DNA from: J054 sp965223095
GTDB lineage: Bacteria > Pseudomonadota > Gammaproteobacteria > Steroidobacterales > GCA-2729495
Reading direction: 5' to 3'
Assembly: GCA_965223095.1 (NCBI GenBank)
Contig: OZ244979.1
Span: forward strand, 1,488,001 to 1,552,000
DNA length: 64,000 nucleotides
Numbering within the stretch: position 1 is the first letter of the stretch; every line of letters begins with the position of its first letter. Shown here in pieces: positions 5,749 to 13,229 of the stretch. The notes beneath the pieces are model-generated. The model ran no database searches, was not told the origin of the DNA, and was given only the letters and a program-made list of their open reading frames with translations. Position numbers and translations under genes: made by a program.

Positions 5749-7404
5749 TTGAATTCACGAGTATATTCGCTGGCAGCGAGCGCACTGATTTACTTGCTGG
5801 CTTCCGCGGTAATTGCAAGCACCCATAACGAACCTGTTATTGCCCTTAAGTCAGGCGCCATTAAAGGCAGCGCGGCAAATGGTGTTGCCGCTTTTCGCGG
5901 GATTCCCTATGCCGCACCTCCGGTCGGTGAACTGCGTTGGCGTGCCCCACAGTCGGTAAAGAAGTGGGCGGGCATTCGCGACGCAACCCGCAATGGCCAC
6001 GTTTGTCCTCAGCCGCTGGATAGGTATGGGGATTGGGCCGATTCGGCCATACGCCAGGCCGGGCTTAGCGAAGATTGTTTGACGCTAAACGTTTTCACGC
6101 CTGCAGAGCTACCGGAAGATCCGCTGCCAGTGATGTTCTATATACACGGGGGGAACATGCAGTTTGGTTCCGCCGCAATACCGCTTTATTCGGGTGAGAT
6201 ACTTGCCACCAAAGGCGTTGTGCTCGTGGTGATCAACTATCGGCTCGGCTATTTCGGCCGTTTCGGGCATCCGGCATTGACGAAGTTACAGGCGGATGAG
6301 CCGCTGGTGAACTATGGCCTGATGGATCAGATTGCAGCACTGGAGTGGGTGCGCGACAACATCGCAGCCTTTGGTGGTGACCCGGGAAACGTAACGATTT
6401 TCGGGCACTCGGCAGGCGGCGTATCGGTGAACTATCTGATGACAACCTCACAGTCGAGGGGTTTGTTTCACAAAGCCATCGCTCAGGGCAGCGGCGTATT
6501 GATTGATCGCAGTTTGCACGCCTTTGTGGACACGCCTCGCGGCCTCACCGGAAAATCCAGCGAAACGATCGGTCTGGAACTGGCGGCCGAGTTCGGCATC
6601 ACCCCACAAAATACGCCGGATGATATGGAAGTAGTGCGTAAACTACGCCAATTACCATGGGCCGATATCATCGCCTACCAAAAGAAGGTCCAGCGGCCGT
6701 TTAATCCTGTTATCGACGGCAAGCTGGTTGCCGACAATCTCGCGGAAGTCTTCGAACGTGGGGAACAACATGATGTTCCATATATTGGGGGTGCGAACAG
6801 CTGGGAGTGGAATCAGATTGCCAATCTGCCACTCATCGGGAAGTGGTTTCTGGGGGGCGCTTTACTTGAAGGTCTGAGCGATGAAGATCTGGCGATATTT
6901 GACGATGCGTGGACGCGCATTGGTTTGTCACAGCGTTGGTTTTCAGACGGGCTGTTTCTAACGTCGACGCGCTATTTGGCAAAACAAATGGCCAACGTGA
7001 ATTCGCCAGCCTGGCATTTCCATGTGACCTATCGGCAGACAGCGATACGGGATCAAGTGCCAGGCGCCGGTCACGGCGTGGAGATGCCGGGGCTGTTCGC
7101 GAATCTGGATGAGCATCCGGAATATCAGCGTCCGGCAGAAGCTGTCGAGCATGCGCCAAGCGCAGAAGATCTGGCCTGGTCGGACATGGTGCGCAGCTAT
7201 TGGCTCAATTTCGCGAAGACCGGAAATCCGAATGGCCGCGGGTTGCCGGAGTGGCCGGAGTACGAGCCAGCAACAGACCTGACACAGGAGCTTGGTGTGG
7301 AGACCGGGCCGCGGGCAAATCTCAACAAGGTTACACTCGATTTTCTCGAACAACGCGCACTGGTCAGGCGGCAGCGGCTGGATGCCGAGTATCCGATTCA
7401 GTAG
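5749..7404 (+). CDS. Secreted type-B carboxylesterase
   Basis: About 551 aa with the alpha/beta-hydrolase carboxylesterase signature: EDCLTLNVF, an oxyanion hole HGGNM, the nucleophile GHSAGG (Ser near residue 221), and a C-terminal His in GAGHGVEMPG. An N-terminal signal peptide (LAASALIYLLASAVIAS) points to export. The frame allows GTG at 5740, but the AAAGAGG box ends at 5738, so TTG at 5749 (10 nt away) fits better. No attC flanks it on either side for over 300 bp, and it runs opposite to the array. It may be a non-cassette insertion. The substrate is an unspecified ester. Confidence 0.88.
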   Translation: MNSRVYSLAASALIYLLASAVIASTHNEPVIALKSGAIKGSAANGVAAFRGIPYAAPPVGELRWRAPQSVKKWAGIRDATRNGHVCPQPLDRYGDWADSAIRQAGLSEDCLTLNVFTPAELPEDPLPVMFYIHGGNMQFGSAAIPLYSGEILATKGVVLVVINYRLGYFGRFGHPALTKLQADEPLVNYGLMDQIAALEWVRDNIAAFGGDPGNVTIFGHSAGGVSVNYLMTTSQSRGLFHKAIAQGSGVLIDRSLHAFVDTPRGLTGKSSETIGLELAAEFGITPQNTPDDMEVVRKLRQLPWADIIAYQKKVQRPFNPVIDGKLVADNLAEVFERGEQHDVPYIGGANSWEWNQIANLPLIGKWFLGGALLEGLSDEDLAIFDDAWTRIGLSQRWFSDGLFLTSTRYLAKQMANVNSPAWHFHVTYRQTAIRDQVPGAGHGVEMPGLFANLDEHPEYQRPAEAVEHAPSAEDLAWSDMVRSYWLNFAKTGNPNGRGLPEWPEYEPATDLTQELGVETGPRANLNKVTLDFLEQRALVRRQRLDAEYPIQ

Positions 7405-7435
7405 TTGATGGACATCAAAACCGTACTTACCGGGA

Positions 7436-7663
7436 TTACGTGCTTCCTACTTCAGAAAAATCAGGACTGAGTGGCACAATAATGGCCCAAAATACAAAGC
7501 TGATGCCAACAAAATATTTCGCGCTACGGAAATAAGCTACTGGCTTCCCGCTCGCATCAACTTCCTTGTCCCGAATTCGAGTGATGGAATAGGCCATAGC
7601 GATCAAAGTTGCGATATACGCAAAATCTAGTGCGTTCAACCACAGGTTTGATGTGTCTGGCAA
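7436..7663 (-). CDS. Possible small two-helix membrane protein
   Basis: A 75-codon frame starting at TTG. Two hydrophobic stretches (ALDFAYIATLIAMAYSI and YFVGISFVFWAIIVPLSP) are separated by a charged loop (RIRDKEVDASGKP). The amino-acid pattern is protein-like, but there is no clear ribosome-binding site and no family I recognise. It follows the array direction, between the esterase and attC-6. Confidence 0.4.
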   Translation of the reverse strand: MPDTSNLWLNALDFAYIATLIAMAYSITRIRDKEVDASGKPVAYFRSAKYFVGISFVFWAIIVPLSPDFSEVGST

Positions 7664-7754
7664 CGTTATCTATCCGTTTCGGACTAGCATTGAGAAGAAA
7701 GAGGACTAGGAGGAAATCATACAAGCATGACAAGCTGGTGAGAGTCAGGCTGCC

Positions 7755-7846
7755 GCATAACGCTGTGAACAGCTGCGTTTGAAAGCGGCGAGCATTGGCG
7801 ACAGCGATTGCGAGCCGATCTCAAACGGTTGCTTCACTGGTTATGC
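7755..7846 (-). other. attC site 6
   Basis: A 92 bp site from GCATAAC to GTTATGC. It has AACAGCTGCGTTTGAAAGCGGCGAGC pairing back to a GAGCCGATCTCAAACGGTTG arm. It belongs to the TPR lipoprotein cassette. Confidence 0.75.
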
Positions 7847-7850
7847 GGAT

Positions 7851-8564
7851 TCATTTCGGTTCCGGCGCATTTTTTGACAACCTATCCAGCAGCTCTCGAT
7901 CGAACGGTTCATCCGTGTGCTCACGGTACTTCTTTACCGCAGCCCATGCCTCATCGTAACGGCCCAAGGCATTGTTGGTACGTGCCCATTGAAAATAGAG
8001 ATAGGGCTTAGAAACTTCAGAATCCTGCTCCGCAGCCAAAAAAAGCTCGTTGGACCTGTCGTAGTGACGTTGTTGTTCTTGCCCAGTTGATAGGTTTCCG
8101 TGCAGCGCGCAAGCCGCATATAAAACTGCTAGATCCGGCATGTAGCTCTTATGCAATGGCCCTTTAGACAGACCAGTCTCCATCAGATCAATCGCTTCGC
8201 AGTACTCACCTTTGTCATGAGCCACCACCGAGAACCCCCAATACGCATCCGGATTGTTTGGGTTCAGCAGCCACGCTTGATTGAACCGACGCATAGCTTT
8301 TGCGTTCTCATTTCGCTGATAAAAAGCGAAACCCTGCTCGGCGAAAGCAATACTGGCCTTTTCCCGGCTGCCATAGTGACGAGTTACATTTCCAATAAAC
8401 TCGTCGTCGCCCTTTTTCAGACGAGGGTTAGCCGCGCGATCCATGCCGCCGTACATCGGAACTTGGTCGATCGGCGTCAAATTGCCGGTGCTTGTCGCGC
8501 AGCCGGACAGCCCGAGCACAACTGTGCCAAGGTATATCGCGGCGGCGAAACGACTAATCCGCAT
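7851..8564 (-). CDS. Cassette-encoded lipoprotein with TPR-like repeats
   Basis: About 237 aa. The signal peptide ends in lipobox LSGC (Cys about residue 22). The mature part is helical with TPR-type repeats (IAFAEQGFAFYQRNENAKAMRRFNQAWLLNPNNPDAYWGF, then a second set ending GRYDEAWAAVKKY). It is probably an outer-membrane or periplasmic scaffold; partner unknown. The ATG at 8564 is itself part of the GTTATGC core of attC-7, so the start codon depends on the recombination junction. An upstream GTG/ATG extension would lie wholly in attC. Confidence 0.75.
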   Translation of the reverse strand: MRISRFAAAIYLGTVVLGLSGCATSTGNLTPIDQVPMYGGMDRAANPRLKKGDDEFIGNVTRHYGSREKASIAFAEQGFAFYQRNENAKAMRRFNQAWLLNPNNPDAYWGFSVVAHDKGEYCEAIDLMETGLSKGPLHKSYMPDLAVLYAACALHGNLSTGQEQQRHYDRSNELFLAAEQDSEVSKPYLYFQWARTNNALGRYDEAWAAVKKYREHTDEPFDRELLDRLSKNAPEPK

Positions 8565-8644
8565 AACGCCCACAACATGCGCCGCTGTAGGCGGCGTCGA
8601 CGAGGCGACCGGGTTTCCCGGTCGCTTGATTGTGCTTGTTAGTG
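8561..8644 (-). other. attC site 7
   Basis: An 84 bp site from GCATAAC to GTTAGTG. Inner arms GACCGGG/CCCGGTC surround a TTT loop. The HEPN-like gene stops at 8639 inside it. Confidence 0.8.
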
Positions 8645-9337
8645 CGCGACGCCACTACTTTGCCAAAATGATATAGCAGCTTCCGAAAGCATCTCATCGA
8701 GCATTGCCCAAGCATATGTTTCACGACAAATTAATTGACGAATTTCCTCTACTATTTGCGTCATGGTTTCGATTGAAGCCTTCAAGGCTCCCCAATTGAG
8801 GCCAAGATCTGCAATGTCCAAGGGTTTGTATTCGCCATCTTTAACTCTAAGCTCTGTATGCGCGGTAACTTTATCTCTAATATTACGAAACGCATCCAAT
8901 TCCGAACTATCTGAAAACGCATTCCATAACTCGATGAGTTGCTCGTAATTCGTATCAAATTCTGCTTCTCGTTCTTTGGTCTCTTGAGCGTCCAACTCAT
9001 GTGACCTTGCGATGAATTCGGGGCAACTATCTTCTTCTTCCCACACTGTGTGGGCTTCGGAATAACTCTCCTTCCATTGATCGCGAAGCTCAGAATCCAG
9101 TGATGCCATTAGTTTAGAAATACTCGGCGCCCTTCCATCGCTGTCTGTAGCCAATTTTGCTACATCTTGAGCGCAAGACAAGAAAAGCGAGTTCCTCAGA
9201 ATAATAAATCCACGCATTGCAGGAGTGCCCTTAAACATCGAGATAACGCTTGCGTCAAAGAGCATAGGATCCAAAATGGCATAGCGCTCTTTAAGCGCAA
9301 CAATGCCCTTTAATAGGTGCACCGCGTGCGATTCCAT
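8639..9337 (-). CDS. HEPN/AbiU2-like protein
   Basis: About 232 aa from ATG 9337; the longer frame would use attC sequence. The features recall the AbiU2 HEPN family: an LRNSLFLSCAQDVAKL helix near residue 50, the HEPN-type R-x(4-6)-H motif in FRNIRDKVTAHTELR, and the trailing YKPLDIADLGLNWG. HEPN proteins are often RNases in toxin or abortive-infection systems. No partner gene is in the cassette. The call rests on pattern memory, and the catalytic role is inferred. The stop is in attC-7. Confidence 0.6.
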   Translation of the reverse strand: MESHAVHLLKGIVALKERYAILDPMLFDASVISMFKGTPAMRGFIILRNSLFLSCAQDVAKLATDSDGRAPSISKLMASLDSELRDQWKESYSEAHTVWEEEDSCPEFIARSHELDAQETKEREAEFDTNYEQLIELWNAFSDSSELDAFRNIRDKVTAHTELRVKDGEYKPLDIADLGLNWGALKASIETMTQIVEEIRQLICRETYAWAMLDEMLSEAAISFWQSSGVAH

Positions 9338-9367
9338 TTTTTGTCGTCCGGAGTGCACTAACTTGCG

Positions 9368-9460
9368 CCCTAACGCCTGCAACAGCGGCATTTGACGCTG
9401 GCGTGAGCTTGGCTTTCAGCCAAGGGAGCGACAGAGTCAAATGTCCGTTGCTTGCGCTTG
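9368..9460 (-). other. attC site 8, interrupted by an IS at its R'' end
   Basis: A family E site like attC-3 (AACAGCGGCATTTGACGC block, stem GGCTTTCAGCC). It runs to TTGCTTGCGCTTG at 9460. The remaining TTAGGTGCC is found on the far side of the IS at 10636-10644. Rejoined, these give a normal attC end. Confidence 0.85.
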
Positions 9461-9523
9461 TATGGTTCGTTTTGCATCAGAACGGGTAAAGTGAGGCCCA
9501 CCTTCAGCTTGCGGTTGAAGGCC

Positions 9524-9635
9524 CGGGTGCAACAGCTCGATGCTTGCGCGGTTCCTTGTTAAAGAGACCGGTAACCAGTGGGAGCGTTGCACTTCTCCAA
9601 GTAATAACTCGAACAGTCACTAGGGCCTCGAGCCC
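9524..9635 (+). ncRNA. Predicted guide (bridge/seek) RNA of the IS
   Basis: Stem 1 is GTGCAAC-A-GCTC (9527-9538) pairing with GAGC-GTTGCAC (9582-9592): 11 bp with one bulge. Its loop holds TGCTTGCGC (9541-9549), identical to the target flank at 9449-9457. Stem 2 is CTCGA/TCGAG (9608-9612/9628-9632). Its loop holds ACAGTCACT (9613-9621), identical to the IS right end at 10625-10633. A target loop and a donor loop upstream of the transposase is the known layout of IS110-family guide RNAs. Transcript ends are not determined. Confidence 0.6.
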
Positions 9636-9661
9636 GTATTGCAAGGCGGAGTCAGCTTATC

Positions 9662-10606
9662 ATGAATACCCATCACGAGATCAACGTCGGTATCGATGCC
9701 AGTAAAGCCCAGCTCGACATCTACATTCGACCCCTGGGCCAGTGCTTCAGCGTTAACAACACACCGGCGGGAATTAAGTGCGCCATCCAGCGCCTCAAAG
9801 CCGTACGCCCGACGCGCATCGTCATCGAAGCCACCGGGCGATTAGAATTACCCTTTGTCGTGGCGGCACAAAACGTCCGCTTGCCGATCACCGTCGCCAA
9901 CCCCACCCACATTCGCCGCTTCGCCGGTGCCCTGGGCACGTTGGCCAAAACCGATCACCTCGATGCCCAAGTCATCGCCCACTTTGGCGCCGCCCTCAAA
10001 CCCCAGCCCACCCCGCTGAAACCCAAAAACGTACGCCTCATCAGCGATCTGCTCGCCCGCCGCCGACAGTTACTTGACATGGCCACCATGGAAAAAAATC
10101 GCTTGGCCATCTTGCCCAAGGCGCTGCACGCCGGCTTGCGAATGCACCTGAAACAACTCAACAACGCCGTCAGCAAACTCGAACGGCAGCTCGATGAGCT
10201 CATCGATGACACGCCCGAATTCCAGGCTAAACGCGATCTGCTGTTAAGTGTTAACGGCGTCGGCAAAGTCCTCGCCTACACCTTGCTCAGTGACTTGCCC
10301 GAATTGGGCCAATTGAATCGTCAACAAATTGCCGCCTTGGTCGGCGTCGCACCGATGAACCGCGACAGCGGTCGATACAATGGCCGACGACACATTCGCG
10401 GTGGCCGCTACCGCGTGCGCAGCGTGTTGTTCATGGCCATCATGTCGGCCATGCAATCTAATCCGAAAATAAAACGCTATTACGAACGACTCAAAGCCGC
10501 CGGCAAACCCCCCAAGGTCGCGATGGTCGCCTGCATGAGAAAACTACTCACCATCCTCAACGTCATGGTCAAAAACAATCAACATTGGAATCCTGATTTA
10601 GCTTAA
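9662..10606 (+). CDS. IS110/IS1111-family transposase (DEDD recombinase)
   Basis: A 314 aa protein. The N-terminal RuvC-like domain has D12 (VGIDASK), E56 (VIEATGRLE) and D98/D101 (KTDHLDAQ). The middle is helical. The C-terminal domain has a helix-hairpin-helix (SVNGVGKVLAYTLLSD), the conserved Ser237 in NRDSGRYNG, and the RGGRYRVRSVLFMA ... GKPPKVAMVACMRKLLTILN tail of the family. The length is normal and the frame intact, so the element may be active. The ATG at 9662 directly follows the non-coding leader. Confidence 0.95.
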   Translation: MNTHHEINVGIDASKAQLDIYIRPLGQCFSVNNTPAGIKCAIQRLKAVRPTRIVIEATGRLELPFVVAAQNVRLPITVANPTHIRRFAGALGTLAKTDHLDAQVIAHFGAALKPQPTPLKPKNVRLISDLLARRRQLLDMATMEKNRLAILPKALHAGLRMHLKQLNNAVSKLERQLDELIDDTPEFQAKRDLLLSVNGVGKVLAYTLLSDLPELGQLNRQQIAALVGVAPMNRDSGRYNGRRHIRGGRYRVRSVLFMAIMSAMQSNPKIKRYYERLKAAGKPPKVAMVACMRKLLTILNVMVKNNQHWNPDLA

Positions 10607-10635
10607 ATCTCTTGACTTGTGACCACAGTCACTGG

Positions 10636-11022
10636 TTAGGTGCCCCCGCGACTAGAAATATCATTGAGCTCCACCCATCTTTCTTTAGGTGCTGGCTTGA
10701 ACCGAATAAACTCGGCCCCTGAAAATTTGATTAGCAATGCCGCTTGTGCAGCGATTCGCAATCTCGATTCATGCTGCAATTTTTGACCTTCCCTCAGTGG
10801 CTCCCAGCCAGATTTCTTGGTCAGTATTTCGACGAGCCCGGATAACTCAGAGACAGAACCAGCAGTCGGTATGCTTACGATATCGTAAACGAGAATGGGC
10901 GGCTCGGAGAGGAGTTGCTCGCCCACGGATTGCCTCGTCGTTTTGACCTCGCTCACTTGTTGCTCAGTCGCATGGCAGGCCATCAAATTGGCCGCTAGGA
11001 GAGCTGGTAGCAAGAATCTCAA
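10636..11022 (-). CDS. Cassette-encoded lipoprotein of unknown function
   Basis: A 128 aa protein with TTG start. Hydrophobic leader with lipobox LMAC (Cys16). The C-terminal half (LREGQKLQHESRLRIAAQAALLIKF) faintly recalls FecR-like beta domains, but the match is too weak to name. The stop TAA (10636-10638) is the first thing after the IS right end, so the insertion spared the gene. Its attC is the interrupted site 8. Confidence 0.6.
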   Translation of the reverse strand: MRFLLPALLAANLMACHATEQQVSEVKTTRQSVGEQLLSEPPILVYDIVSIPTAGSVSELSGLVEILTKKSGWEPLREGQKLQHESRLRIAAQAALLIKFSGAEFIRFKPAPKERWVELNDISSRGGT

Positions 11023-11028
11023 TTTGGC

Positions 11029-11124
11029 ACCTAACGCCCACAGCAGGCGCGTTTGAGGCGCGAGGATTTTTGCGCAAGCAAAAACCGCAGCGGGTCAAAC
11101 GTCGCTTGCCTGTGCTTGTTATGT
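11029..11124 (-). other. attC site 9 (96 bp family B)
   Basis: Site with the CACAGCAGGCGCGTTTGAGG block and a TTTTTGCG ... CGCAAGCAAAAA inner region. It is almost identical to attC-16 and attC-19. The ParE-like toxin stops at 11119 within the core. Confidence 0.88.
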
Positions 11125-11421
11125 GCTAAATCTACTGCGCCACCGGGCAGGATCTTGCATATCTGCAACGATAGCGACGACATGTGCATTGCTCGATGTA
11201 AGTGCATAAAACACTCCGTATGGAAATACTCTCGTCAATGCCCGACGGAGCCCAGGAAGAACTTCTTGATACATTTCCGGGCGCTCAGCTATTAGATTGA
11301 GCACGCGCTCAACTTCGTTCAAAAACCTTAGCCCGAGCCCGCCAGAAAGCGATTCGTAGTAGTCGTGCGCCACCTGAGCATCTTCCTCTGCCAGCGGCCC
11401 AAGGATGACTTCGACTTTCAC
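11119..11421 (-). CDS. ParE/RelE-family toxin, locus 1
   Basis: A 100 aa protein. The family pattern is clear: EEDAQVAHDYYESLSGGLGLRFLNEVERVLNLI, then PEMYQEVLPGLRRALTRVFPYGVFYAL. The C-terminal MQDPARWRSRF is typical of ParE-like toxins paired with short addiction-module proteins. It starts on the last base of the antitoxin stop (coordinate 11421 shared). ParE relatives act on gyrase, others on mRNA; the target here is not readable. Confidence 0.85.
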   Translation of the reverse strand: MKVEVILGPLAEEDAQVAHDYYESLSGGLGLRFLNEVERVLNLIAERPEMYQEVLPGLRRALTRVFPYGVFYALTSSNAHVVAIVADMQDPARWRSRFST

Positions 11422-11636
11422 TACCTACCCAAAATTCGCGTTTTAACTTCGTCCCACGGCGCACCTATAGACGGATTGCGACGAAATTCTTCAAGCCGCT
11501 GTTCGAGTAGCTTCTTAAGCTCCGGGCTTAACTGTACTTGCTCAGGTACCGCGGCAATTGAATCCCATATCTCGCCTACGAGGTTGATTCGCTCGTCGAC
11601 ACTGAGCTCCAACAAGTCTGCTGCTGATATAGCCAT
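11421..11636 (-). CDS. Addiction-module antitoxin (unstable antitoxin family), locus 1
   Basis: A 71 aa protein: LLELSVDERINLVGEIWDSIA, then ELKKLLEQRLEEFRRNPSIGAPWDEVKTRIL. This is the pattern of the putative addiction module component family (Pfam PF09720 type), which pairs with ParE-like toxins. Antitoxin comes first in the operon, touching the toxin gene. Confidence 0.85.
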   Translation of the reverse strand: MAISAADLLELSVDERINLVGEIWDSIAAVPEQVQLSPELKKLLEQRLEEFRRNPSIGAPWDEVKTRILGR

Positions 11637-11682
11637 TACGCTAAATTACCATGATTCTTCTTATTGGTCTCGGCGCAAGAGC

Positions 11683-11796
11683 ACATAACGCCTGTGGCAG
11701 CGGCGGTTGAGGCGGGGCGACCGGAGCGGCAGCGAAGGGAGCACCGGGTCAACCGTCCGGCGACCAACGGGAGCGTACTGACCACACTGGTTATTT
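11683..11796 (-). other. attC site 10 (114 bp family A)
   Basis: Near-identical to attC 2, 12, 17 and 18, with GTGGCAGCGGCGGTTGAGGC and an ACCACACTGGTTATTT end. In array order it ends the ORF-less cassette. Confidence 0.88.
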
Positions 11797-12047
11797 GCCG
11801 TACCTGACATGCAGGGAAAACTCTTACAACCTTTAATTTCCTGGCTAACCTATCACACCAACAGTTAAAGAACCGTGCCTATCGAGGGCTGCTTTGCTAT
11901 GGGCCGAGAGAACCTTACCGGCAACCGACCAAACCGCACTTGGCTCAATAGCGAATATGCATTGCTTGCTCTACCAATTTGGCCGCGGCAACAACGTTTA
12001 GCTTGACCACTTCGCCAACAGCTACAATTTGCTAAACACGGGGCGGC
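11797..12047. other. Cassette without a convincing gene
   Basis: About 250 bp between attC-10 and attC-11. The only long frame (minus strand, 11865-12119) runs through attC-11 and has no protein-like features. I see no promoter consensus and no strong hairpin. It could be a dead cassette or carry a short RNA or regulatory element; nothing in the sequence decides. Confidence 0.55.
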
Positions 12048-12128
12048 ATATAACGCCTGCAACAGGGGCGGCCGGCGAAGCCGGGCGTCCAACGACCGAA
12101 GGGAGTGGCTTGATTGCACTGGTTATGT
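12048..12128 (-). other. attC site 11
   Basis: An 81 bp site from ATATAAC to GTTATGT. Inner arms GGCCGGC/GCCGGGC flank a GAA loop, with a CTTGATTGCACTGG end. Confidence 0.82.
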
Positions 12129-12147
12129 GGCATTTGCGCGCTGCGTC

Positions 12148-12591
12148 TTATTTGGTGACATAGACAGCGATACCATTTAGCCGGGTGTAAGCATCGCCTC
12201 GATTGACGCTCGTAGCATTACCAGTCGCATATGCGCTGCCACCAGTTCCTGTAGCAGTAGCAGAGCCGTAACTAGTGGTAACACTAGGTGCATCTCGTTC
12301 ATCAATTACAGTAAGTATTATTCCATTTGCACCAACCTTCGCTGCTTCTTCTTTTAACCTCTGCAACGCTTCATTCATTAGGGCGCTATCTTTCTTAAAA
12401 TCATGCCCTGCACTAGCGTAAACAATAGCGATTTCTTCGAAGTTATCTGGCGCGGTCCGGTATATTCGAACTTCGTCGGGCGATATAGCCGGACGAGCAT
12501 TACCGGTAACAATGGTATTTCCGTCCATGATTGTGCAGCCAGCGATTGATGCAATCGCAAGTGCCACAATAAAACTGTAAACAGTTTTCAT
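12148..12591 (-). CDS. Cassette-encoded lipoprotein
   Basis: A 147 aa protein from ATG 12591; the longer frame reads attC-12. The signal peptide ends in SIAGC (Cys19). The mature part has DEVRIYRTAPDNFEEIAIVYASAG and KEEAAKVGANGIILTVIDE, a pattern found in small outer-membrane lipoproteins with a YbjQ/DUF-like alpha-beta fold. A Gly/Ser/Thr-rich linker follows (SYGSATATGTGGSAYATG). Function unknown. Its attC is site 11. Confidence 0.65.
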   Translation of the reverse strand: MKTVYSFIVALAIASIAGCTIMDGNTIVTGNARPAISPDEVRIYRTAPDNFEEIAIVYASAGHDFKKDSALMNEALQRLKEEAAKVGANGIILTVIDERDAPSVTTSYGSATATGTGGSAYATGNATSVNRGDAYTRLNGIAVYVTK

Positions 12592-12617
12592 ATTAAATCC
12601 CCTAATTCTTTTGAGCC

Positions 12618-12731
12618 ACATAACGCCTGTGGCAGCGGCGGTTGAGGCGGGGCGACCGGAGCGATAGCGAAGGAAGCACCGGGTCAACCGTCCGGCGACC
12701 GAAGGGAGCGTACTGACCACACTGGTTAGGT
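12618..12731 (-). other. attC site 12 (114 bp family A)
   Basis: Family A sequence from ACATAAC to GTTAGGT. It belongs to the GFA-protein cassette. Confidence 0.88.
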
Positions 12732-12741
12732 GGCGCCTGCG

Positions 12742-13116
12742 CTAATCTAAGAATTTCCATGTATTGGCGCCATCCAACTTTCTAACTCTGAAATCCGCAA
12801 TGTCTCCCGAGGGGCACATGCGAAAATTAACAGCCATGCGCGTGTGCTTAGTCAGGTCCAAGTTCTCCCAATGTGTGGTACAGCCGCAAACTTTGCAGCT
12901 GTGGAATGCCAGCGTTTTGTCTCCCCATGAATAAGCAATTGTGGCGCCAGCTTCATAGTGTAGTTGAATTTCGGTACTCTCAGCATGGGCCCACAATGCT
13001 CCAAGACGAGTGCATACAGAACAATTACAAGAGACGAGCCACTTGGGCATCGCTTGCAGTTCAAATCGAACTGCTCCGCAATGACAAGATCCAATCTTCG
13101 TGAGTTGTTCGTTCAA
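12742..13116 (-). CDS. GFA/CENP-V-family zinc protein
   Basis: A 124 aa protein with the Cys pattern of the GFA (glutathione-dependent formaldehyde-activating enzyme-like) fold: C11-x-C13, C30-x-C32-x2-C35 and C74-x2-C77-x-C79, which bind zinc. The length is normal. The family is functionally diverse and many members are not formaldehyde enzymes, so only the fold is claimed. Confidence 0.85.
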   Translation of the reverse strand: MNEQLTKIGSCHCGAVRFELQAMPKWLVSCNCSVCTRLGALWAHAESTEIQLHYEAGATIAYSWGDKTLAFHSCKVCGCTTHWENLDLTKHTRMAVNFRMCPSGDIADFRVRKLDGANTWKFLD

Positions 13117-13135
13117 CCCCGAAATTATCCTAGCC

Positions 13136-13216
13136 TCCTAACGCCTTGGGCTGAGGTGGCTGGCGCAGCCAGCCATCCAGCGAACGGAGTGAGCGATTAG
13201 ACCCAACTGGTTATGT
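13136..13216 (-). other. attC site 13 (81 bp family D)
   Basis: GCCTTGGGCTGAGG start, inner stem GGCTGGC/GCCAGCC, and CCCAACTGGTTATGT end. It is related to attC-14 and attC-15. Confidence 0.85.
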
Positions 13217-13229
13217 GGCAAAAACCAAC

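Larger units (their letters stand above)
9461..10635 (+). mobile_element. IS110/IS1111-family insertion sequence in an attC site
   Basis: About 1175 bp. The left boundary is where attC-8 breaks off (CGCTTG|TATGG) and the right where it resumes (CACTGG|TTAGG). Both junctions are compatible with a shared GT core, so each boundary is uncertain by 1-2 bp, and no long target duplication is seen. It has one transposase gene, a 200 bp non-coding left end and only about 29 bp after the gene. The behaviour fits the attC-targeting group of this IS family. The stop codon of the neighbouring lipoprotein is preserved exactly at the right edge. Confidence 0.85.

Noticed and set aside
6233..7353. Minus-strand ORFs inside the carboxylesterase
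   Set aside because: They are shadows of a well-conserved gene, rich in Arg/Pro/Ser and without motifs.
11865..12119. 84-codon minus-strand ORF
   Set aside because: It runs through attC-11, has a low-complexity Arg/Leu/Ala composition and no start context.
12148..12720. 190-codon version of the lipoprotein
   Set aside because: Its N-terminus is attC-12 in translation. The signal peptide starts at ATG 12591.
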